DNA of 64,000 nt from Curtobacterium sp. MCSS17_008 (GCF_003234185.1 NZ_QKSM01000015.1:1-64000), one strand, 5' to 3'; counted from the first letter of the stretch, positions 25,681 through 35,107 are shown. Translations and numbers: made by a program. The notes: a model not told the origin generated them from the letters alone.

Positions 25681-26748
25681 TCAGACGGTGCGGATCGCGC
25701 TCGTGGCACCCAGGGCGCGGCCCCGCCGCCGTTCGATGGCACGGCCCACCACCAGGAGTGCGACGCTCACCAGGGCACCGAGCAGCGTCTGCGCGATCCG
25801 GTCGAGGGCGAGGAGCTCCGGCGCCTCCGGCAGGCTGAGCCACGACACCGCCAGCGCGAGCGGTGTGAGGAACAGCAGCGTCACCGCGTAGTGCCGCGCG
25901 ACGAAGATCTCCGCGAAGAACTGCCCGACGACGGCGATGACGACGATCCACCAGACGCTCGGCTCGAGCAGCAGGATGCCGACGGCGACCACGGTGCCGC
26001 CGATCGTCCCGACGAAGCGCTGCACCGCCCGGATGACCGTGTGCCGCTGTCGGATCGCCGGCAGGGTCGAGACCAGGGCGATGACCGCCCAGTACGGGTG
26101 TCCGAGCCACGGGACCGTCTCCGCGATCCCACCCGCGACGACCGAACCGACGACGTTGAGGCCGACGGTCTCCCACAGCGCGGGCGTCCGCAGCACCGCG
26201 AGCGAGCGGTGCTTCCGCGGCGCGATCGGCCGGAACACGTGCGGGGCGCGCGGGTGCAGGGCGAACCGGATCACCGCACCGGACATGGCGACGAGCCACG
26301 CCCACGCGACCGCGCACACGATGATCGTCGCCACCAGCGGCAGGTCGGCGGGCCGGACGGGCACGAGGGCCGACACGCAGAACGCGAACACGGGGAAGAT
26401 CGGCTGCGCGGGGATCGTCTGCAGCGCACTGAGCGTGCACACGGCGACGACGAGGACGACCACGAGCCCGACACCCTGCAGCCACAGCGGCGACCCGGAC
26501 AGCGAGACGCCGAGGCCGGCGAACATGCACGCCGCCTGCAGCGCCCCGGCCACGCCCGTGGTGACCATGCGCTGCCGGTACGGCTCGGTCGCGCCGAAGA
26601 TCGCCGTGAAGCCGGCGAACATGGCGAAGGCCGCGTAGCCCGGCATCCCCAGGGCGACGAGCAACGCCAGCGGGACACCGCCGGCGATCGCGGCGCGTGC
26701 GGCGCCCTCGAGGTTGGTGGTCCGGGTCGAGTGCGCAGGCGTCGTCAT
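25681..26748 (-). CDS. FUSC family membrane protein
   Basis: This 355-residue protein has about ten hydrophobic helices in two blocks separated by a loop (HPRAPHVFRPIAPRKHRSL). The second block opens with HPYWAVIALVSTLP and has RAVQRFVGTIGGTVVA, the hallmark of the FUSC/aromatic acid exporter (AaeB, YccS) group. It probably exports an aromatic or phenolic compound, but no substrate can be named. The start is ATG at 26748. GAGGAT lies 9 nt upstream and GGGAGG overlaps it, so either a leaderless or a short-leader mRNA is possible. Confidence 0.8.
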   Translation of the reverse strand: MTTPAHSTRTTNLEGAARAAIAGGVPLALLVALGMPGYAAFAMFAGFTAIFGATEPYRQRMVTTGVAGALQAACMFAGLGVSLSGSPLWLQGVGLVVVLVVAVCTLSALQTIPAQPIFPVFAFCVSALVPVRPADLPLVATIIVCAVAWAWLVAMSGAVIRFALHPRAPHVFRPIAPRKHRSLAVLRTPALWETVGLNVVGSVVAGGIAETVPWLGHPYWAVIALVSTLPAIRQRHTVIRAVQRFVGTIGGTVVAVGILLLEPSVWWIVVIAVVGQFFAEIFVARHYAVTLLFLTPLALAVSWLSLPEAPELLALDRIAQTLLGALVSVALLVVGRAIERRRGRALGATSAIRTV

Positions 26749-26817
26749 GTCGCCCCCATCCTCCCACCGCGACAGGTGTCGTCGGCGCACGTCCCGTCGG
26801 CCGCACCCACCGCCGGG

Positions 26818-26854
26818 CGGGAGGCGCGCACCAGCCCCCGCGCCGCGCCTCCCG
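26818..26854. repeat. GGGAGGC/GCCTCCC inverted repeat in a divergent promoter region
   Basis: An 11-bp stem (26818-26828 with 26844-26854) with the GGGAGGC arm seen in several terminators here lies between two divergent genes, where a terminator is not expected. Confidence 0.55.
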
Positions 26855-26877
26855 TCCGTCCCGCACCCCGGACGCGT

Positions 26878-26901
26878 GTTGGTATACCAACCTGCTAGAC
26901 T
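26878..26901 (+). promoter_or_regulatory. leuC promoter with a 14-bp perfect palindromic operator
   Basis: GTTGGTATACCAAC (26878-26891) is a perfect palindrome and ends 4 nt before a TAGACT -10 (26896-26901). It therefore occupies the spacer where a repressor would block polymerase. The GGT-ACC half sites resemble GntR-type operators, but the regulator is not in the window. A leader of about 50 nt follows. Confidence 0.6.
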
Positions 26902-26956
26902 CGCCGGACGAGCCGCGCCAGCGGCACCGCAACGTCGATGAGGAAGGGTCGGGCCG

Positions 26957-28420
26957 ATGGGAAAGACGCTCGCCGAGAAGGTGTGGGACGACCACGTCGT
27001 GGTCAAGGGTGAGGACGGGAACCCGGACCTCCTCTACATCGACCTCCACCTCGTGCACGAGGTGACGAGCCCCCAGGCGTTCGACGGCCTGCGCCAGGCC
27101 GGCCGCCCGGTCCGCCGCCTCGACCTGACGATCGCGACCGAGGACCACAACACCCCGACCCTCGCGATCGACCGGCCCATCGCGGACCCGACGAGCCGCA
27201 CCCAGATCGAGACGCTGCGCCGCAACTGCGAGGAGTTCGGCGTCCGGCTGCACTCGCTCGGTGACAAGGAGCAGGGCATCGTCCACGTGGTCGGCCCGCA
27301 GCTCGGCCTGACCATGCCCGGCATCACGGTCGTCTGCGGTGACTCCCACACGAGCACCCACGGCGCGTTCGGCGCGATGGCGTTCGGCATCGGCACGAGC
27401 GAGGTCGAGCACGTCCTCGCCACCCAGACCCTGCCGCTCAAGCCCTTCAAGACGATGGCGATCACCGTCGAGGGCACCCTGCGCCCGGGGGTCACGGCGA
27501 AGGACATCATCCTCGCGGTCATCGCGAAGATCGGCACCGGCGGCGGGCAGGGCTACGTGCTCGAGTACCGCGGCTCGGCGATCCGCTCGCTCTCGATGGA
27601 GGGCCGCATGACGATCTGCAACATGTCGATCGAGGCGGGGGCCCGCGCCGGCATGGTCGCCCCGGACCAGACCACCTACGACTACGTCCAGGGCCGCGAC
27701 CACGCCCCGACGGGCCAGGACTGGGACGACGCCGTCGCGTACTGGGAGACGCTGCGCACCGACGAGGACGCCGTGTTCGACGCCGAGGTCTTCATCGACG
27801 CCGACGAGCTCGAGCCCTTCGTCACGTGGGGGACCAACCCCGGTCAGGGCGTGTCGCTCTCCGAGAACGTGCCGTCCCCGTCGGACTACACCGACCCGAA
27901 CGACCAGGCGGCAGCCCAGCGCGCGCTCGAGTACATGGACCTGGAGGCCGGTACCCCGATGAAGGACATCGCGGTCGACGCGGTGTTCATGGGCTCGTGC
28001 ACGAACTCGCGCATCGAGGACCTGCGCGCCTTCGCCTCGATCATCCGGGGACGCGAGAAGGCCGACGGTGTGCGCGTCATGGTCGTCCCGGGGTCCGCGC
28101 GGGTGCGGCTCGAGGCCGAGGCCGAGGGGCTCGACAAGGTCTTCACGGACTTCGGCGCCGAGTGGCGCTTCGCCGGCTGCTCGATGTGCCTCGGCATGAA
28201 CCCCGACCAGCTCGCGCCGGGGGAGCGCTGCGCGAGCACCTCGAACCGCAACTTCGAGGGACGCCAGGGCAAGGGCGGTCGGACACACCTCGTCTCCCCG
28301 CTGGTCGCCGCCGCGACCGCGGTGCGCGGGACGCTCTCGAGCCCGTGGGACCTGGAGACCGACGACGCGCTGGCCTCCGTGACCGACACCGAGACCGCGA
28401 CCGCCGAGGGGACCTTCTGA
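26957..28420 (+). CDS. leuC: 3-isopropylmalate dehydratase large subunit
   Basis: This 487-residue aconitase-family subunit has iron-sulfur ligands C348 (GSCTNSR), C408 and C411 (CSMC). With LeuD it isomerises 2-isopropylmalate to 3-isopropylmalate in leucine synthesis. The length is normal and every family block is present ([26 protein letters not shown]). The ATG is preceded by GAGGAAGGG. It is the first gene of an operon with leuD, murA, plsC, gpsA and ddl, and its TGA overlaps the leuD ATG. Confidence 0.97.
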   Translation: MGKTLAEKVWDDHVVVKGEDGNPDLLYIDLHLVHEVTSPQAFDGLRQAGRPVRRLDLTIATEDHNTPTLAIDRPIADPTSRTQIETLRRNCEEFGVRLHSLGDKEQGIVHVVGPQLGLTMPGITVVCGDSHTSTHGAFGAMAFGIGTSEVEHVLATQTLPLKPFKTMAITVEGTLRPGVTAKDIILAVIAKIGTGGGQGYVLEYRGSAIRSLSMEGRMTICNMSIEAGARAGMVAPDQTTYDYVQGRDHAPTGQDWDDAVAYWETLRTDEDAVFDAEVFIDADELEPFVTWGTNPGQGVSLSENVPSPSDYTDPNDQAAAQRALEYMDLEAGTPMKDIAVDAVFMGSCTNSRIEDLRAFASIIRGREKADGVRVMVVPGSARVRLEAEAEGLDKVFTDFGAEWRFAGCSMCLGMNPDQLAPGERCASTSNRNFEGRQGKGGRTHLVSPLVAAATAVRGTLSSPWDLETDDALASVTDTETATAEGTF

Positions 28421-29016
28421 TGGACAAGATCACCACCGTCACGGGCATCGCCGCACCGCTCAAGCGGTCGAACGTGGACACCGACCAGATCATCCCCGCG
28501 GTCTACCTCAAGCGCGTCACGAAGACCGGCTTCGAGGACGCCCTGTTCGCCGGGTGGCGCCAGGACCCCGAGTTCGTGCTCAACCAGCCCGTCTACCAGG
28601 GCGCCCAGGTGCTCGTCGCAGGGCCGGACTTCGGCACCGGGTCCAGCCGCGAGCACGCCGTCTGGGCGCTCCGCGACTTCGGCTTCCGGGTGGTCGTGTC
28701 CTCACGCTTCGCGGACATCTTCAAGGGCAACGCGGGCAAGCAGGGCCTGGTCACGGCGATCGTGACCGAATCGGAAGTCGAGCGGCTGTGGGCCGAGATC
28801 GAGCGGGACCCGGGAGCGCAGGCGACGGTCGACCTGGTCACCCAGCGCGTGTCGCTCGGCGCGGTGGACGTGCCCTTCGAGATCGACGCTTACACTCGTT
28901 GGCGGTTGATGGAAGGGCTCGACGACATCGGGCTCACCCTCCGTGACGAGACCGCGATCACGGAGTTCGAATCCCGCCGCTCCCGATGGCGGCCGAAGAC
29001 ATTGCCGGTGAAGTAA
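28420..29016 (+). CDS. leuD: 3-isopropylmalate dehydratase small subunit
   Basis: This 198-residue partner of LeuC has [12 protein letters not shown] near the start and the substrate loop [13 protein letters not shown]. The start is ATG at 28420 in an ATGA overlap with leuC. An in-frame region further upstream is antisense or overlapping leuC sequence. murA begins at the base after its stop. Confidence 0.97.
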   Translation: MDKITTVTGIAAPLKRSNVDTDQIIPAVYLKRVTKTGFEDALFAGWRQDPEFVLNQPVYQGAQVLVAGPDFGTGSSREHAVWALRDFGFRVVVSSRFADIFKGNAGKQGLVTAIVTESEVERLWAEIERDPGAQATVDLVTQRVSLGAVDVPFEIDAYTRWRLMEGLDDIGLTLRDETAITEFESRRSRWRPKTLPVK

Positions 29017-30384
29017 GTGAACTCTCTCGTACAGGACGCAGCAGCCGCAGGGGCCCGCGTGGGCCTCAAGTCGGACGAGATCGTCATCCGGGGCGGCAAG
29101 CCGCTCGTGGGGCGCATCGAGGTCCGCGGCGCGAAGAACCTCGCGACCAAGGCGATGGTGGCGTCCCTGCTCGGTGACACCCCGTCGATCCTCAAGGACG
29201 TGCCGGACATCTCCGACGTCAAGGTGGTCCGCGGGCTGCTCGAGGTGCACGGCGTGCGCATCACCGATCCTGCACGAGGCGAGCTCATCCTCGACCCGTC
29301 GAACGTCGAGTCGGCGCACTTCGCCGAGATCGACGCCCACGCCGGCTCGAGCCGCATCCCGATCCTGTTCTGCGGCCCGCTGCTGCACAAGCTCGGCGAG
29401 GCGTTCATCCCCGACCTCGGCGGCTGCCGCATCGGCGACCGTCCGATCGACTTCCACCTCGACGCCCTGCGCGCGATGGGCGCGGTCGTGGACAAGCAGC
29501 TGAACGGCATCCACCTGACGGCGCCGAACGGCCTCAAGGGCGCGAAGATCGAGCTGCCGTACCCCAGCGTCGGCGCGACCGAGCAGGTCCTGCTCTCGTC
29601 GGTCCTGGCGGAGGGCGTCACCGAGCTGCGCAACGCCGCGATCGAGCCCGAGATCATGGACCTCATCGCGATCCTGCAGAAGATGGGCGCGATCGTCACG
29701 GTCGAGCCGAGCCGCACGATCTTCATCGAGGGCGTCGAGTCGCTCCGCGGGTACACCCACCGTGCGATCAACGACCGCAACGAGGCCGCCAGCTGGGCCT
29801 CCGCCGCGCTGGCGACGAACGGCGACATCTTCGTCGAGGGCGCCGACCAGCAGGACCTCATGACGTTCCTCAACGTCTTCCGCAAGGTCGGCGGCGGGTT
29901 CGACGTCCAGGAGGACGGCATCCGCTTCTACCGCGAGCGCGAGGTCCTGCGCCCGGTCGTCGTCGAGACCGACGTCCACCCCGGCTTCATGACCGACTGG
30001 CAGCAGCCGCTCGTCGTCGCGCTGACCCAGGCCGAGGGCACGAGCATCGTGCACGAGACCGTCTACGAGAACCGCTTCGGCTTCACCGACGCGCTGAACG
30101 AGATGGGTGCCGACATCATCGTGCACAAGGAGGGGCTGCCCGGCCACGACCGCCGCGTCGCCCGTCGCCCGTTCGAGCAGGCCGCCGTCATCACCGGTCC
30201 GACGAAGCTGCACGCGGCAAACGTGCGCGTGCCGGACCTGCGCGGCGGCTTCAGCCACCTCATCGCGGCGCTGACCGCCGAGGGCGAGTCGCACATCACG
30301 AACGTCGGCATCATCAGCCGTGGCTACGAGCACTTCATCCCGAAGCTGCGCAAGCTCGGCGCCGACTTCGACTTCGCGGGCTAG
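29017..30384 (+). CDS. murA: UDP-N-acetylglucosamine 1-carboxyvinyltransferase
   Basis: This 455-residue enzyme transfers enolpyruvate from PEP to UDP-GlcNAc, the first committed step of peptidoglycan synthesis. The active-site cysteine is C137 in GGCRIGDRP, which suggests normal fosfomycin sensitivity, since mycobacterial enzymes with aspartate there are resistant. RGAKNLATKAMVA carries the conserved lysine-asparagine pair. The GTG start follows the leuD stop directly. Confidence 0.97.
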   Translation: MNSLVQDAAAAGARVGLKSDEIVIRGGKPLVGRIEVRGAKNLATKAMVASLLGDTPSILKDVPDISDVKVVRGLLEVHGVRITDPARGELILDPSNVESAHFAEIDAHAGSSRIPILFCGPLLHKLGEAFIPDLGGCRIGDRPIDFHLDALRAMGAVVDKQLNGIHLTAPNGLKGAKIELPYPSVGATEQVLLSSVLAEGVTELRNAAIEPEIMDLIAILQKMGAIVTVEPSRTIFIEGVESLRGYTHRAINDRNEAASWASAALATNGDIFVEGADQQDLMTFLNVFRKVGGGFDVQEDGIRFYREREVLRPVVVETDVHPGFMTDWQQPLVVALTQAEGTSIVHETVYENRFGFTDALNEMGADIIVHKEGLPGHDRRVARRPFEQAAVITGPTKLHAANVRVPDLRGGFSHLIAALTAEGESHITNVGIISRGYEHFIPKLRKLGADFDFAG

Positions 30385-30388
30385 GCGC

Positions 30389-31237
30389 GTGGCTGGCACG
30401 GCGAGCGGTGACGGTTCGGCGAGCGGGACGGGGGACGGCCTGGAGGCACGGCGCACCGCCGCCGCGGACGTCACCACGGGCCTCCCGAACCCGGGCCGCC
30501 GGTGGCGGCGCGGCGAGCTGAACACCGCCTTCCGCATCACCGCGTCGGTGGTGATCCCGGTCTTCCGCTTCACCGCCCGGTACCACTGGCACGGACCGAA
30601 GCGGCTGCCGGAGGGCGGCGCCTTCGTGCTCGCGCCGAACCACTTCACGAACATCGACCCGCTCGTGGTCGGGACGGCCGTCTGGCTGTCCCGACGTGCG
30701 CCGCGGTTCCTCGCCAAGGCATCGATCTTCCGGGTGCCGGTGGTCGGCAAGCTCATGGCGGGCATGGGGCAGATCCCCGTCGAGCGCTCCGGTCGCACGC
30801 GTCTGAACGACCCGCTCGGCGGCGGGAAGTCCGTCATCGAGCAGGGCGGGGCGATCATCGTCTACCCCGAGGGCACGCTCACCCGCGACCCCGACCTGTG
30901 GCCGATGCGCGGGAAGACCGGGGCGGTGCGGATCGCACTCGAGAACGACGTCCCGCTCATCCCGATGGCCCACTGGGGCACGCAGCGGATCATGGCGCGG
31001 TACTCGAAGAAGCTCCGGCTGTTCCCGCCGTCGCGGGTCGACGTGATCGTCGGCGACCCGGTCGACCTGTCGGCGTACCGCGGGAAGCCGCTCGACCAGA
31101 AGACCCTGCTCGCGGCGACCGACCTGCTCATGCAGCGCATCACCGAACTGCTCGAGGAGCTCCGCGGCGAGCCGGCCCCGGCGACCCGGTGGGACCCCGC
31201 CGCGAACAACCAGAAGGAGACCGGGAAGTTTGAGTAG
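30389..31237 (+). CDS. plsC: 1-acyl-sn-glycerol-3-phosphate acyltransferase family protein
   Basis: This 282-residue PlsC-type acyltransferase has the catalytic HX4D motif (H85, D90 in NHFTNID), a VERSGRT block and YPEGTLTRD. It should acylate lysophosphatidate at the membrane, although paralogs act on other glycerol lipids. The first 45 residues are a glycine- and serine-rich low-complexity leader. The start is taken as the GTG 4 nt after murA; a later start is possible. It overlaps gpsA by 8 bp, placing glycerol-3-phosphate synthesis next to its use. Confidence 0.88.
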   Translation: MAGTASGDGSASGTGDGLEARRTAAADVTTGLPNPGRRWRRGELNTAFRITASVVIPVFRFTARYHWHGPKRLPEGGAFVLAPNHFTNIDPLVVGTAVWLSRRAPRFLAKASIFRVPVVGKLMAGMGQIPVERSGRTRLNDPLGGGKSVIEQGGAIIVYPEGTLTRDPDLWPMRGKTGAVRIALENDVPLIPMAHWGTQRIMARYSKKLRLFPPSRVDVIVGDPVDLSAYRGKPLDQKTLLAATDLLMQRITELLEELRGEPAPATRWDPAANNQKETGKFE

Positions 31238-32342
31238 CGACCGCCCGGGCCTGCGCCCGCACGACGACCACCCGGACCCCGCCGTCGCCGCTCCCGGCGC
31301 CGTCGACACGGCGGCCATCCGCGTCGTCATGCAGTCCACCGACAAGCCGCGCGTCGCCGTCATCGGCGCGGGCAGCTGGGGGACCACGTTCGCGAAGGTC
31401 CTCGCCGAGGGCGGCGCCGACACCGTCGTCTGGGCGCGACGGCCGGAGGTCGCTCGGGAGATCACCGAGACGAAGCGGAACTCGGACTACCTGCCCGGCA
31501 TCAACCTGCCGCGCACCCTCACCGCGTCGACGTCCCTGTCGGCCGTGCTCGACGGGGCCGAGCAGGTCTACGTCTCGGTGCCGTCGCAGTCGCTGCGGTC
31601 GAACCTGTCGGCCATCGCGTCCCTGCTGCCCGAGGGCGTCCCCGTGGTGAGCCTGATGAAGGGCGTCGAGAAGACCACGGGCTTGCGGATGAGCGAGGTC
31701 CTGCACGAGGGTCTCGGCATCGACCGCGACCGGATCGCCGTCGCCAGCGGGCCGAACCTCGCCCTCGAGATCGCCCGCCGGCAGCCGACCGCAGCCGTGG
31801 TCTCGTCGACCTCCATCGACACCGCGACGGCCGTGGCCGCGGTCGCCACGAACCCGTACTTCCGCTCGTTCACGAACACCGACGTCATCGGCACCGAGTT
31901 CGGCGGCGTGCTCAAGAACCTCATCGCGGTGGCCATCGGCATCGTCGACGGGGTCGGCTACGGCGAGAACACGAAGGCGTCGATCATCACCCGCGGCCTG
32001 GCCGAGATGACCGACTTCGCGGTGTCGCTCGGCGCGCAGCCCTCGACGCTGGCCGGTCTCGCGGGCCTCGGCGACCTGATCGCCACGTGCCAGTCGCCGC
32101 TCTCGCGGAACAACACCGCCGGCCGACTGCTCGGCCAGGGGTACCGGTTCGACGAGGTCGTGCGGCAGATGGACCAGACGGCCGAGGGCCTGGCGTCGGT
32201 CGCCCCGATCCTCGAGCTCGCGTCGGCGAACGGCGTCGACATGCCCATCGTCGGTCAGGTGGCCGAGGTCCTCGCCGGTAGGCTCGATCCGCGCAACATC
32301 GCGCCGCACCTCACCGAGACCGACGAGCCCCAGGGCGAGTGA
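31230..32342 (+). CDS. gpsA: glycerol-3-phosphate dehydrogenase [NAD(P)+]
   Basis: This enzyme reduces dihydroxyacetone phosphate to glycerol-3-phosphate for phospholipids. The Rossmann motif is GAGSWG at residues 46-51, and SGPNLALEIA, FGGVLKNLIA (catalytic lysine) and GLAGLGDL are present. I chose TTG at 31230, giving 370 residues, because AGAAGGAGA lies 9 nt upstream. The in-frame ATG at 31329 would give the usual length of about 337 but has no ribosome binding site. The extra 33 residues are hydrophilic and likely disordered. Confidence 0.93.
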   Translation: MSSDRPGLRPHDDHPDPAVAAPGAVDTAAIRVVMQSTDKPRVAVIGAGSWGTTFAKVLAEGGADTVVWARRPEVAREITETKRNSDYLPGINLPRTLTASTSLSAVLDGAEQVYVSVPSQSLRSNLSAIASLLPEGVPVVSLMKGVEKTTGLRMSEVLHEGLGIDRDRIAVASGPNLALEIARRQPTAAVVSSTSIDTATAVAAVATNPYFRSFTNTDVIGTEFGGVLKNLIAVAIGIVDGVGYGENTKASIITRGLAEMTDFAVSLGAQPSTLAGLAGLGDLIATCQSPLSRNNTAGRLLGQGYRFDEVVRQMDQTAEGLASVAPILELASANGVDMPIVGQVAEVLAGRLDPRNIAPHLTETDEPQGE

Positions 32343-33487
32343 CCGGTCCGGTCCCGACACACGAGAGGGCCGCCGTGCCGACCATCGCCGAAGGCGCACC
32401 CACGACCACGACCACCGTCGCCGTCCTGTTCGGCGGACGGTCGAGCGAGCACGAGATCAGCTGCGTGACCGCCGGCGGGATCATGGACGTGGTCGATCGC
32501 TCCGAGTACGAGATCGTCCCGATCGGCATCACGAAGGACGGCGCGTTCACGCTGCAGTCCGACGACCCGGCGCAGTGGACGCTCCGTGACGGCGTGCTGC
32601 CCACCGTGCCGGACAACGGCACGCGCGTGGCGTTCCCGACCTCGCCCGCGACCCGCGACCTGGTCGTGTCGCACCCCGACGGCACCGTCACCACGATCGC
32701 GGACGTCGACGTCGTGTTCCCGATCCTGCACGGCCCGTTCGGCGAGGACGGCACGGTGCAGGGCATGCTCGAGGTCGCCGGTCTGCCCTACGTCGGGGAC
32801 GGCGTGCTCGCGAGCGCCCTGGCGATGGACAAGCACACCGCGAAGGCCGTGCTCGAGCACGCCGGGCTGCGGGTCGCGCCCTGGACGACGGTGCTCCGTC
32901 GCGAGTGGGCGGCCGACCCCGTCGGGGTCGCCGAGACCGTCGCCGCCCACGGCTGGCCGCTCTTCGTCAAGCCGGCCCGCGCGGGATCGAGCATGGGCGT
33001 CTCCCGCGTCGACGAGCCGTCGCAGCTCGGCGCCGCGATGGACCTGGCGTTCGAGCACGACGCGAAGGTCGTCGTCGAGCCGCGGATCGTCGGGCGCGAG
33101 GTCGAGGTCGCGGTGCTCGAGGGTCGGGACGGGGTCCCGCGCACGAGCCTGCCCGGCGAGATCGTCGTCCCCGAGGACGGCTTCTACGACTTCGCCTCGA
33201 AGTACCTCGGTGGCGACGAGGCGCTGCTGTGCCCCGCCCCGCTCACCGACGACGAGACCGAGGCGATCCGGTCGATCGGAGCCCGCGCCTTCGAGGCCAT
33301 CGGCGGCGCCGGGCTCGCCCGCGTCGACTGCTTCCTGACCGACGACGGCTTCGTCGTCAACGAGGTCAACACGATGCCGGGCTTCACGCCGCTGTCCATG
33401 TACCCCCGCTGCTGGGCGGCGTCCGGGGTGTCCTACGGGGAGCTCGTGACGGAGCTCATCGAGTTGGGACGCGCCGCCGAGCGCTGA
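32339..33487 (+). CDS. ddl: D-alanine--D-alanine ligase
   Basis: This 382-residue ATP-grasp ligase makes D-Ala-D-Ala for peptidoglycan. It has VAVLFGGRSSEHEIS at the N terminus, HGPFGEDGTVQGMLE, KPARAGSSMGVS and the C-terminal metal site EVNTMPGFT. The GTG start overlaps gpsA as GTGA. An in-frame GTG at 32375 is a possible later start, since family members begin close to the VAVLFGG strand. It ends the leuC operon and converges on the DUF3515 gene. I see no clear terminator in the 52-bp gap. Confidence 0.95.
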   Translation: MTGPVPTHERAAVPTIAEGAPTTTTTVAVLFGGRSSEHEISCVTAGGIMDVVDRSEYEIVPIGITKDGAFTLQSDDPAQWTLRDGVLPTVPDNGTRVAFPTSPATRDLVVSHPDGTVTTIADVDVVFPILHGPFGEDGTVQGMLEVAGLPYVGDGVLASALAMDKHTAKAVLEHAGLRVAPWTTVLRREWAADPVGVAETVAAHGWPLFVKPARAGSSMGVSRVDEPSQLGAAMDLAFEHDAKVVVEPRIVGREVEVAVLEGRDGVPRTSLPGEIVVPEDGFYDFASKYLGGDEALLCPAPLTDDETEAIRSIGARAFEAIGGAGLARVDCFLTDDGFVVNEVNTMPGFTPLSMYPRCWAASGVSYGELVTELIELGRAAER

Positions 33488-33539
33488 GCCGTGCGGGCCG
33501 GCCGGTGCGGGCAGGCGCGGACCGCTGCGCGGCCGGGTG

Positions 33540-34025
33540 TCAGCCCTGCACGTCCGCGGGGTCGAGGCACGCGTGCCCGTCCTCAGGCAGCGTCGAGACC
33601 ACGTCGGACAGGTCCTGCACGACCTGGTTGGTGGTCCTCGTCGAGTCGATGACGACCTGCACCGCGGGCGACCGGCCGAACGTCGTGTAGACGACGCGGT
33701 CGCCGCGGTCGTCGCGGATCCAGTCGACACCGCCCTGACTGAAGCACGGCAGGTCGGACACGGTCGGCACCGCGACGCCGCAGCGGTAGAGCGCCGCGGC
33801 CGGGTCCCCCCAGGCCGCCGTCGACTGCGCGTCGGTGTTCCGCAGCTGCAGGTCGTTGCCGACCACCGCGGGCAGCCGGACCTGCACGGCCGCGCACTCG
33901 ACGGCGTCGGCCGACGGCGCGGGAGCCATCGCGACGGCGTTGGTGCAGCCCGTCAGCCCGGCGGCGAGTGCGGCGGCGACACCCGCGATCGCGGTCCAGC
34001 GGAGGGGGCGGCGCACGGTGTCCAT
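33540..34025 (-). CDS. DUF3515 family lipoprotein
   Basis: This 161-residue protein has a lipoprotein signal peptide: positively charged start, hydrophobic core and lipobox LTGC with the lipidated cysteine at 27. The mature part matches actinobacterial DUF3515 proteins (VRLPAVVGNDLQLRNT, AWGDPAAALYRCGV) with two further cysteines that could form a disulfide. Its function is unknown, and it often sits next to ddl and thiL. The ATG at 34025 is 8 nt from a TAGCCT -10 shared with the divergent thiL promoter. Confidence 0.85.
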   Translation of the reverse strand: MDTVRRPLRWTAIAGVAAALAAGLTGCTNAVAMAPAPSADAVECAAVQVRLPAVVGNDLQLRNTDAQSTAAWGDPAAALYRCGVAVPTVSDLPCFSQGGVDWIRDDRGDRVVYTTFGRSPAVQVVIDSTRTTNQVVQDLSDVVSTLPEDGHACLDPADVQG

Positions 34026-34033
34026 CGACGTCC

Positions 34034-34043
34034 AGGCTACCGT
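34034..34043. promoter_or_regulatory. overlapping divergent -10 elements for DUF3515 and thiL
   Basis: In AGGCTACCGT the minus-strand -10 TAGCCT (34034-34039) and the plus-strand -10 TACCGT (34038-34043) share the TA at 34038-34039. The start codons are 8 nt and 7 nt away. The whole intergenic region is 25 bp, so both mRNAs must be leaderless. Confidence 0.6.
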
Positions 34044-34050
34044 TGCGCGT

Positions 34051-35046
34051 GTGGACGAGATGCACGACGCCTGGGCCGGACCGACCGTGGGCGAGACCGG
34101 CGAGCTCGCGGTCCTCGACCGCATCGTCCGTCGGCTGCCCTCCGGCGCGCCGGTGCTCGGCCCCGGCGACGACTGCGCCGTCGTCGCCGCTCCGGACGGC
34201 CGCTTCGTCGTGACGACCGACATGATGGTCCACGGCCCGGACTTCCGGTGGGCGTGGTCGTCGCCGTCGGACGTGGGCTGGAAGGCCGCGGCGACGAACC
34301 TGTCCGACGTCGCCGCGATGGGCGCGGAGCCGACCGGGCTCGTGATCGCCCTCGCGGCGCCCCCGGACACCCCCGTGGCGGTGCTCGAGGCCTTCGCCGA
34401 CGGGGTCAGCGACGCGGTGGACGCCCTGGCACCCGGATGTGGCGTGGTCGGTGGCGACCTGTCCACCTCCGCGACCTTCACGGTCTCGGTGACCGCGTTC
34501 GGCGACCTCGGGGGGCGCCGGCCCGTGCTCCGGTCCGGTGCCCGCGTCGGCGACGTGCTCGCGGTCTCCGGGGAGCTCGGCCGAGCGGCGCGCGGGCTCG
34601 CCCGGCTGTTCCGCGACGGGGTCGACGAACACGGTGAGCCCTCGCGGGCGGCGACGGCAGCGAGCGGCGCGGACGCCGATCCGGACGTGGACCGGCAGCG
34701 TCGGCCGGTGCCCCCGATCGCCGACGGTCCGACCGCAGCCGACGCGGGCGCCACCGCGATGCTCGACCTGTCGGACGGCCTCGCGATCGACGCCGGGCGA
34801 CTGGCCCGCGCCAGCCGGGTGTCGCTCGCGCTCGACGACGTCCCGCCCCTGGACACGCTGGCCCTGCACGGCGGCGAGGACCACGGCCTGCTCGCCACCT
34901 TCCCGCCCGGTACGGCGCTGCCCGGCGGCTTCCGCCGGATCGGCGAGGTGCTCGAGCGCCTCGACGCCGACCTGGTCCGCGGTGGCGAGCCGGTCCCGAC
35001 GACCGGCTGGGACCCCTACGCCGACTGGGACGGCGCCGCGGGCTGA
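34051..35046 (+). CDS. thiL: thiamine-monophosphate kinase
   Basis: This 331-residue enzyme phosphorylates thiamine monophosphate to the pyrophosphate. It has GPGDDCAVV, TTDMMVHGPDF, KAAATNLSDVAAMGA and GGDLSTS, all ATP/Mg-binding blocks of the PurM-like fold. A disordered insert at about 195-225 (EPSRAATAASGADAD) lengthens the C-terminal domain. The GTG at 34051, 7 nt after TACCGT, is chosen. The ATG three codons on is possible. No TPP riboswitch fits in the 25-bp upstream gap. Confidence 0.93.
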   Translation: MDEMHDAWAGPTVGETGELAVLDRIVRRLPSGAPVLGPGDDCAVVAAPDGRFVVTTDMMVHGPDFRWAWSSPSDVGWKAAATNLSDVAAMGAEPTGLVIALAAPPDTPVAVLEAFADGVSDAVDALAPGCGVVGGDLSTSATFTVSVTAFGDLGGRRPVLRSGARVGDVLAVSGELGRAARGLARLFRDGVDEHGEPSRAATAASGADADPDVDRQRRPVPPIADGPTAADAGATAMLDLSDGLAIDAGRLARASRVSLALDDVPPLDTLALHGGEDHGLLATFPPGTALPGGFRRIGEVLERLDADLVRGGEPVPTTGWDPYADWDGAAG

Positions 35047-35107
35047 CCGCCGGACGTGCGTCACGCCTCCCGGCCGTCGTGCGACGCGACCGGGACCCCA
35101 CCCGCGC

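Noticed and set aside
26749..26956. Leucine attenuator or T-box before leuC
   Set aside because: I see no leader peptide with leucine codon runs, no T-box sequence and no terminator after the -10. The leader is about 50 nt.
34026..34050. Possible TPP riboswitch for thiL
   Set aside because: The intergenic region is 25 bp, too short for any aptamer.
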